Translations under genes and position numbers: made by a program
Origin: Malurus cyaneus samueli
Taxonomy: Eukaryota > Chordata > Aves > Passeriformes > Maluridae
DNA: 64,000 nt
Assembly: GCA_009741485.1 (NCBI GenBank)
Contig: CM019218.1
Span: 49,033,377 to 49,097,376 of the forward strand
Direction of reading: 5' to 3'
The notes under the pieces: generated by a model
What the model saw: the letters and a program-made list of their open reading frames with translations, nothing else
What the model was told of the DNA's origin: nothing
Databases searched by the model: none
In this document: piece by piece, positions 60,944 through 64,000 of the stretch
Layout: each line of letters begins with the position of its first letter
How positions within the stretch are numbered: the stretch's first letter is position 1

Positions 60944-63700
60944 ATACAAGACTAGCCTACTTAAAATGTAAAAAACTATGCCACCACAACTATCACAAGA
61001 ATTTCAAATGGTTTTTATTCACCCTCACAATAATCCAAGTAATGTTTGAGGTCTTTCTCCCCAGCCCATAACACTGAGGTGGGAGGCTGGGGAACCCATA
61101 CTAAGCTATAAATATCTCAATTTGATAAAAGAGCATCAGGGTGCATGGAACTCTCTATCCGCTCAGTTTCCAAAGATGAAAGCCCATTTTGTCCTGGCTC
61201 CATCCTGAAAGTTACTGACTTTTCCAAGTACAGAAGCCAGAAAACACAGCAGGAGAGGGCAGCAGAGGCTGTTGCTGTGCTCCTTGACATCATCTAGCAA
61301 GAGCAAATTCAAATGTCACACCTACAAAGAAACAGCTCCACTTCTCAAGTGCTGGATCCTGTACATGCTGACAAGTGGATGGAGAAACATAAGGAAGGGT
61401 ATGAAAATGGGAAAAAAGTTCAGCCTGATTGCACTTTGTTTAGTTCATAGGTTTTCAGCAGAAAAATACCTATGCAGACACACACTCATACCAAAACTTA
61501 ACTCCAGTTAGTAAAATGCATACACAGTTGGCACCCATAAAACTTCAAGCGTGTTGAAATTTTTCTGTTATTTTATTTTGACTTTTAGTGTTTTTCCTCT
61601 TCTGGAAAGGAAAACCACCAAACAATCACACAGAATCTACAACAAACTCAACCAAATACCAAAGCAATTTCTAAGACTGAACATGTTATTAGCACTAAAT
61701 CCCACTACTCCACAAAGAACATCTTCCAGCCAGCTACCCAGAGCATTTTGAACCACACAAAATGAAGTAGGACAAATGAAAAATTCAACACATTACGAAC
61801 TTGACTCCACAATCAATACTCCACTTGACCAATTTTCTTCTATCAAGAATCAAGTGATTTCAGAAATAGCCATAGATGCTGCACTGACTAGGCAAACATA
61901 TTTTTGGGGCTTATTGACTGGACTTACATGTTCAGAATGTAACCTTTTCAGAGATGTGATGGGTTGCTAATGTCATCCAAGAGCCCACCCATGACACTGT
62001 TACCACAGGGACACTACACAAGTTTGAAGAACAGAAGAAAGCTCTTGAAGATAACACAGAATTTACTGAAAATCAAAACACACCTGTAACTAAAATCTGA
62101 CACACATGAAAACTGACTGTATCATACAAAACAAATGTAGTATTAAAAACTACCTTGAATAATAACTAAACCTGAATAATACACCTCCACAGACTACACA
62201 AAGTACAGGCTACTTCCAGGCACTAACAGCTCATATTTTCTTTAATGTGACTTCGAAAATAGTAACATTCTTGGCTAATTTTATGCTGTAAAATTCTGCT
62301 TTTCACAAATTTCTGCACATCTATTCAGGCAATTTCAGTGTAATGATTTCTACCTCTAAACTTACTTGTAAGAAATACTGTGAGTTAGTAAATGATGCAC
62401 TTTATAGCTAGGACAGATTCTTATCTACAGAAATTATGAGCTGGCAAGTTATCACATAAAAGCAATAGAAAAGAAAATGAAACAGCTATCAAAGGCAGTA
62501 AGTTTGAGTTCCAGCTGTCCTTTCAGAAAATTGAGATAAAATGAGGCAGGGTGTGGAGAAAGAAGCAGCATAAAAAAACAGGATCAGTAACTCAGTGGAC
62601 ACAAATGAAATATATGTTGTAGCAAATGTAAAGCAAATTTGATAATAATACACTCTTCAATAAGTTTCATTCAAACCTGCTTTGCGACTCATTGTCAAAT
62701 AAATAATTCTAGTGATTCATTAACAAAAGAATGAATGAGCTAATGCTGTTTTGAGGTAGACAATGCATATTCAAGTGGAAGGTTGCCATAGGTTCAAAAA
62801 TAAACACTACCTTAAGAAATTAAACTTTCCATTTTTTTTCATTTCACAAAAATATCATGCTACTCTTAGTTTTAGAGGTAATGCAATTACTCCTCATTAG
62901 CTTAAACACAGCATTTTTTTAGCAACTTCATGGATTCTAATGGACTACCTCAAGGATTTCTTTATTGGATTCATTCCAATTTGCACAGTAACTGCAACAG
63001 ATTCAACTTCAGCAGTCCTTCTGGAGCTCTTCTGCATGAGTAGAAGCATCAGAATATTTTACATCACAAAGATTTTACAAAAAGCAAGAAAACAAGCCCA
63101 TAAAGGCTGGGTTATTACACAAATATGCTATATATTTAAACCAGTGCATACCAGCACAGAGTTTTATTGTTTTCAGTAACAGTAAAAAAAAAGGCTTCAT
63201 ACCTAAGTCAGGTCTGAAGAGAAAAAACACAGAAATATCGGTAAATATCTCCATACATACCAACAAGTTTCATAATTAAAGCTTAGGCATTTGACCTAGA
63301 CATTTTATAAAGAATAGCCTGGGGCTATTTATCCAATTTGGCTCGAATTGTTATGTTTTATTTCTGGATGAACGGTAGATGTTTTCTTTCCCTTAGTAGC
63401 AATAACTTCCAATCATTTAATCACATTGTGGAGAACAGCTAATGCTGTAGCTTAGCATGCCAAACACAGGACACACAAACTGGCTTCAAATAACACAAAT
63501 TAATATAACGAATACAGGCAAAATTACATCCTGATACACTAAAAATAATACTCCACCAGTAACCATCTTAGTCCTGCATGTAAGATGTATAGACTACAAA
63601 TCATGCTAAAATACTCTTTTGTTTCTCAGTCAAGTTTAAACATTTAAATAGTGGAAGTAAACACTTCCTCTGAGTTCAAAAGAATTTTAAGAAATACGTC
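60944..63700. other. Unique AT-rich non-coding sequence
   Basis: No repeat family or gene recognised. Open frames are short. This segment separates two LTRs of one family that lie in opposite orientation, so they cannot be the two ends of one provirus. Confidence 0.6.
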
Positions 63701-63841
63701 TGTCTCAGTTTTGAGACAATGTTTTCAGAGAAGAACGTTACAGAGAAACATTTCCTCTGAAATGAAAATAAATTTGATAATTTTTTTCCCCACCAACAAG
63801 AAATAGATGCTGACCAAAAAAAGTGAAGAGAAAAAAAGTAG

Positions 63842-63847
63842 TTTATT
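63842..63847 (-). terminator. LTR polyadenylation signal AATAAA
   Basis: AATAAA on the minus strand, in the same context as in the other two LTRs. Confidence 0.65.
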
Positions 63848-63863
63848 AACAAAACACAGTGCC

Positions 63864-63927
63864 CACAGGACACAGATAAAGAGTAACCATTAGATCACAG
63901 GACACAGACAAAGAGCAACCGTCAGAT
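63864..63927 (-). repeat. 32-bp tandem duplication inside the third LTR
   Basis: Two 32-bp units at 63864-63895 and 63896-63927, each CACAGGACACAGA... on the plus strand, matching the pair at 33120-33183. Confidence 0.9.
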
Positions 63928-63957
63928 ATTCAAAAAAACTCGCCACGCGGTGCAGAC

Positions 63958-63968
63958 AAGATGGCGCC
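63958..63968 (+). promoter_or_regulatory. YY1-like site AAGATGGCGCC
   Basis: A close match to the YY1 consensus on the plus strand, opposite to the LTR's own orientation. It occupies the same place in the LTR as GCCATCTT at 33083. Confidence 0.45.
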
Positions 63969-64000
63969 TCCCGTCCCCGGGAAAAAGAAACAAAAGAAAA

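Larger units (their letters stand above)
63701..64000 (-). mobile_element. LTR of the same retrovirus family, minus orientation, cut by window end
   Basis: The first 300 bp, seen from the 3' end, of a third LTR. On the plus strand it starts TGTCTCAGTTTTGAGACA, the reverse complement of the family's 3' terminus. It continues with the AATAAA signal (63842-63847 on the reverse strand), the two 32-bp units (63864-63927) and the YY1-like AAGATGGCGCC (63958-63968). By eye it is closer to the copy at 32.5 kb than to the one at 60.2 kb. The 5' part and any internal viral sequence lie beyond the window, so whether it is a solo LTR or a provirus is open. Confidence 0.92.

Noticed and set aside
63701..63718. 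TGTCTCAGTTTTGAGACA as a hairpin terminator.
   Set aside because: It is the LTR terminus, whose end happens to be self-complementary. There is no bacterial-type transcription unit here.
60214..64000. The LTRs at 60.2 and 63.7 kb as the two ends of one provirus.
   Set aside because: They are in opposite orientation, the left one has its own target-site duplication, and the sequence between them has no viral genes.
1..64000. CRISPR arrays, operons, toxin-antitoxin, phage or plasmid genes.
   Set aside because: No regularly spaced direct repeats, no long clustered coding frames and no ribosome-binding patterns; the repeats present are vertebrate CR1 and LTR elements.

Overview
The window reads as non-coding vertebrate DNA from a bird. 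The AT-rich background carries many CR1 LINE fragments, three LTRs of one endogenous-retrovirus family with 5-bp target-site duplications, one shorter LTR with the TGTGGTGGGTTGACCC start common in avian ERVL-type LTRs, and no obvious mammalian Alu, L1 or B elements. The CR1 copies are 5'-truncated and end in the short ATTCTGTG-like repeats of avian CR1. The species cannot be named from the sequence alone. No complete protein-coding gene, rRNA, functional tRNA, CRISPR array or bacterial-type operon is visible. The stretch is best read as intergenic DNA or part of a very large intron.

Layout. 1-5.2 kb: unique sequence with a decayed tRNA-like patch near 1.7 kb. 5.2-5.4 kb: CR1 (+). 6.9-7.35 kb: GC-richer block of unknown nature. 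9.3-10.4 kb: two CR1 pieces (-). 14.6-15.2 kb: an old, diverged CR1 (-) whose reverse-transcriptase region is still recognisable. 18.8-19.7, 22.4-23.0 and 25.0-25.6 kb: three CR1 copies (-). 31.6-33.5 kb: a 108-bp inverted duplication, identical in both arms, encloses about 1.7 kb that holds a solo LTR. 37.9 kb: short CR1 (+). 41.3-42.0 kb: CR1 (-). 44.8 kb: CR1 (+). 52.1-52.8 kb: CR1 (+) with part of the RT C-terminus. 55.5-55.75 kb: ERVL-type LTR remnant (-). 56.2-56.8 kb: a frame of about 209 codons broken by a single stop. 58.4-58.9 kb: CR1 (-). 60.2-60.9 kb: second solo LTR of the 32.5-kb family. 63.7 kb to the end: third LTR of that family (-), cut by the window edge.

The most interesting observations are the inverted duplication around the LTR at 32.5 kb, which looks like a rearrangement scar or an assembly artefact; the LTR subfamily structure, in which a 32-bp tandem duplication is present in two copies and absent in the third; the long, almost uninterrupted frame near 56.5 kb; and a few short exon-like segments with good splice signals. 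The exon-like segments are at a level chance could produce in 64 kb and are given low confidence. I did not find a convincing new biological system here.
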